Source of the DNA: Pseudomonadota bacterium
GTDB taxonomy: Bacteria > Myxococcota_A > UBA796 > GCA-2862545
Reading direction: 5' to 3'
Length of the DNA stretch: 36,481 nt
Assembly: GCA_947505245.1 (NCBI GenBank)
Contig: CANNIZ010000046.1
Coordinates: 1-36,481, forward strand
Part shown: positions 35,892 to 36,481 of the stretch, one piece after another
Layout of the letters: the number at the start of each line of letters is the position of its first letter
Position numbering within the stretch: the first letter of the stretch is position 1
The notes under the pieces: model-generated
Seen by the model: the letters and a program-made list of their open reading frames with translations, nothing else
Database searches by the model: none
What the model was told of the DNA's origin: nothing
Translations under genes and position numbers: made by a program

Positions 35892-36481
35892 CTAGAAGAT
35901 CGAGACGCTGAGTGTGTTTCCTCGGCTTCCCGTGCTGCCCGCCGTGCCGCAACTGGACCCGCCGGCGCCGCCGCTGCCGGGGCTGTAGAAGACGCCGAGG
36001 ACGGTGATCGCCGGGCTGGAGCCGCTGCCCCAGACGCTGTAGGTCGGGCCGCCGCCGCCGCCGCCGCCACAGCCTCCGGCGCCGCCGTTTCCGCCGGCGC
36101 CGCCAGCGCCGCCCGCTCCCTGGCTCGTATTGCCCGAGGCTGCACCCGCCCCTCCCGGACCCCCGAGGCCTGTAGCACCACGCGCGCCGGCCGGGCCGCC
36201 GGTTCCGCCGCCGCCCGTGCTTAGCGTCATGTTCACGACCCCGACGTTCGACGAGTGGACCGCGAGCGCGATGGACGCCCCGCCGCTCGACCCACCCCCG
36301 CTACCACCAGCGCCGCCGCCGCCGCCACCACCGCCGCCACCGCCACGTCCGGTGTCGCAATAGAAGGCCCAACATGGCGTGCAACTCTCGCCACCGCCGG
36401 CGCCGCCGCTGCCGCCCGCCCCTCCCTGACCGCTCGATCCGCCGATTCCGCCGTTGGTCGTCGTCCAACTACCCGCGTTCA
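35892..36481 (-). CDS. C-terminal part of a glycine-rich protein (partial)
   Basis: An open frame continues without a stop from the right edge of the window to a TAG near metH, so at least 196 codons are the C-terminal part of a larger protein. It is Gly-rich, with runs such as GGGGGGGGGG and repeated GGAGG, and contains a few Cys (ESCTPCWAFYCDTGRGG) and a non-repeat segment SSGGASIALAVHSSNVGVVN. It ends FYSPGSGGAGGSSCGTAGS and SVSIF. This style is typical of secreted or surface PE-PGRS-like and myxobacterial glycine-rich proteins. The apparent internal GTG/ATG starts are not real. The N-terminus, signal and total length are outside the window; function unknown. Confidence 0.7.
   Translation of the reverse strand, partial: NAGSWTTTNGGIGGSSGQGGAGGSGGAGGGESCTPCWAFYCDTGRGGGGGGGGGGGAGGSGGGSSGGASIALAVHSSNVGVVNMTLSTGGGGTGGPAGARGATGLGGPGGAGAASGNTSQGAGGAGGAGGNGGAGGCGGGGGGGPTYSVWGSGSSPAITVLGVFYSPGSGGAGGSSCGTAGSTGSRGNTLSVSIF

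Noticed and set aside
36040..36360. Repeats at the right end as a CRISPR array or tandem repeat element
   Set aside because: They are irregular Gly-codon runs in one open frame, with no constant repeat length or spacers.

Overview
The window is a gene-dense, GC-rich stretch of bacterial chromosome with almost no spacing between genes. The Omp85 outer-membrane protein and SecD-SecF-YajC indicate a Gram-negative cell. A large Ser/Thr kinase with a TonB/AgmX-like C-terminal domain, a secreted protein with an N-terminal 'VFVNGVNVDGL' module and a giant glycine-rich protein together suggest Myxococcota or a related former deltaproteobacterial lineage. That placement is an inference from gene content; there is no rRNA. 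I see no tRNA, rRNA, CRISPR array, transposase or phage gene, and no non-coding stretch longer than about 170 bases.

Layout: (1) 1-3.2 kb: 3' end of selD, an FKBP-type isomerase, a zinc alcohol dehydrogenase-like protein and a five-domain S1 protein. (2) 3.2-9.5 kb: the classical queA-tgt-yajC-secD-secF run (queuosine tRNA modification plus Sec export accessory complex). Here the extracytoplasmic parts of both SecD and SecF are enlarged, apparently by internal duplication. (3) 9.5-14.0 kb: a small secreted protein, a PIN-PhoH ATPase, RlmB and the purE-purK pair. (4) 14.0-21.8 kb, minus strand: an arginine operon argG - P-loop gene - argC - argD - argF' - argB - argE'. The transcarbamylase belongs to the N-acyl-ornithine type and carries the proline associated with N-succinyl-ornithine specificity. 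ArgG, ArgC and the M20 deacylase also look like the Bacteroidetes forms. An unrecognised P-loop protein, faintly like DUF1611/DgcN, sits between argG and argC, followed by a striking 47-base stem-loop. (5) 21.8-25.8 kb: tandem universal stress protein, alkyltransferase-like DNA repair protein (PWHR), CNNM/CorC membrane protein, sulfotransferase and lipoprotein-like cytochrome c. (6) 25.8-36.5 kb: an Omp85 protein with about seven POTRA domains, divergent from a kinase-pseudokinase receptor; then an alpha/beta hydrolase, cobalamin-dependent MetH, and the C-terminal part of a glycine-rich protein that runs off the window.

The strongest candidate for something undescribed is the arginine operon. 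It appears to run on N-acylated (probably succinylated) intermediates through N-acyl-citrulline. The window has no recognisable gene for the first acylation step, and the P-loop protein is a testable candidate. Second is the parallel enlargement of SecD P1 and SecF P4. Coordinates of start codons were chosen from ribosome-binding sites, family alignment from memory and overlaps; no database search was run.
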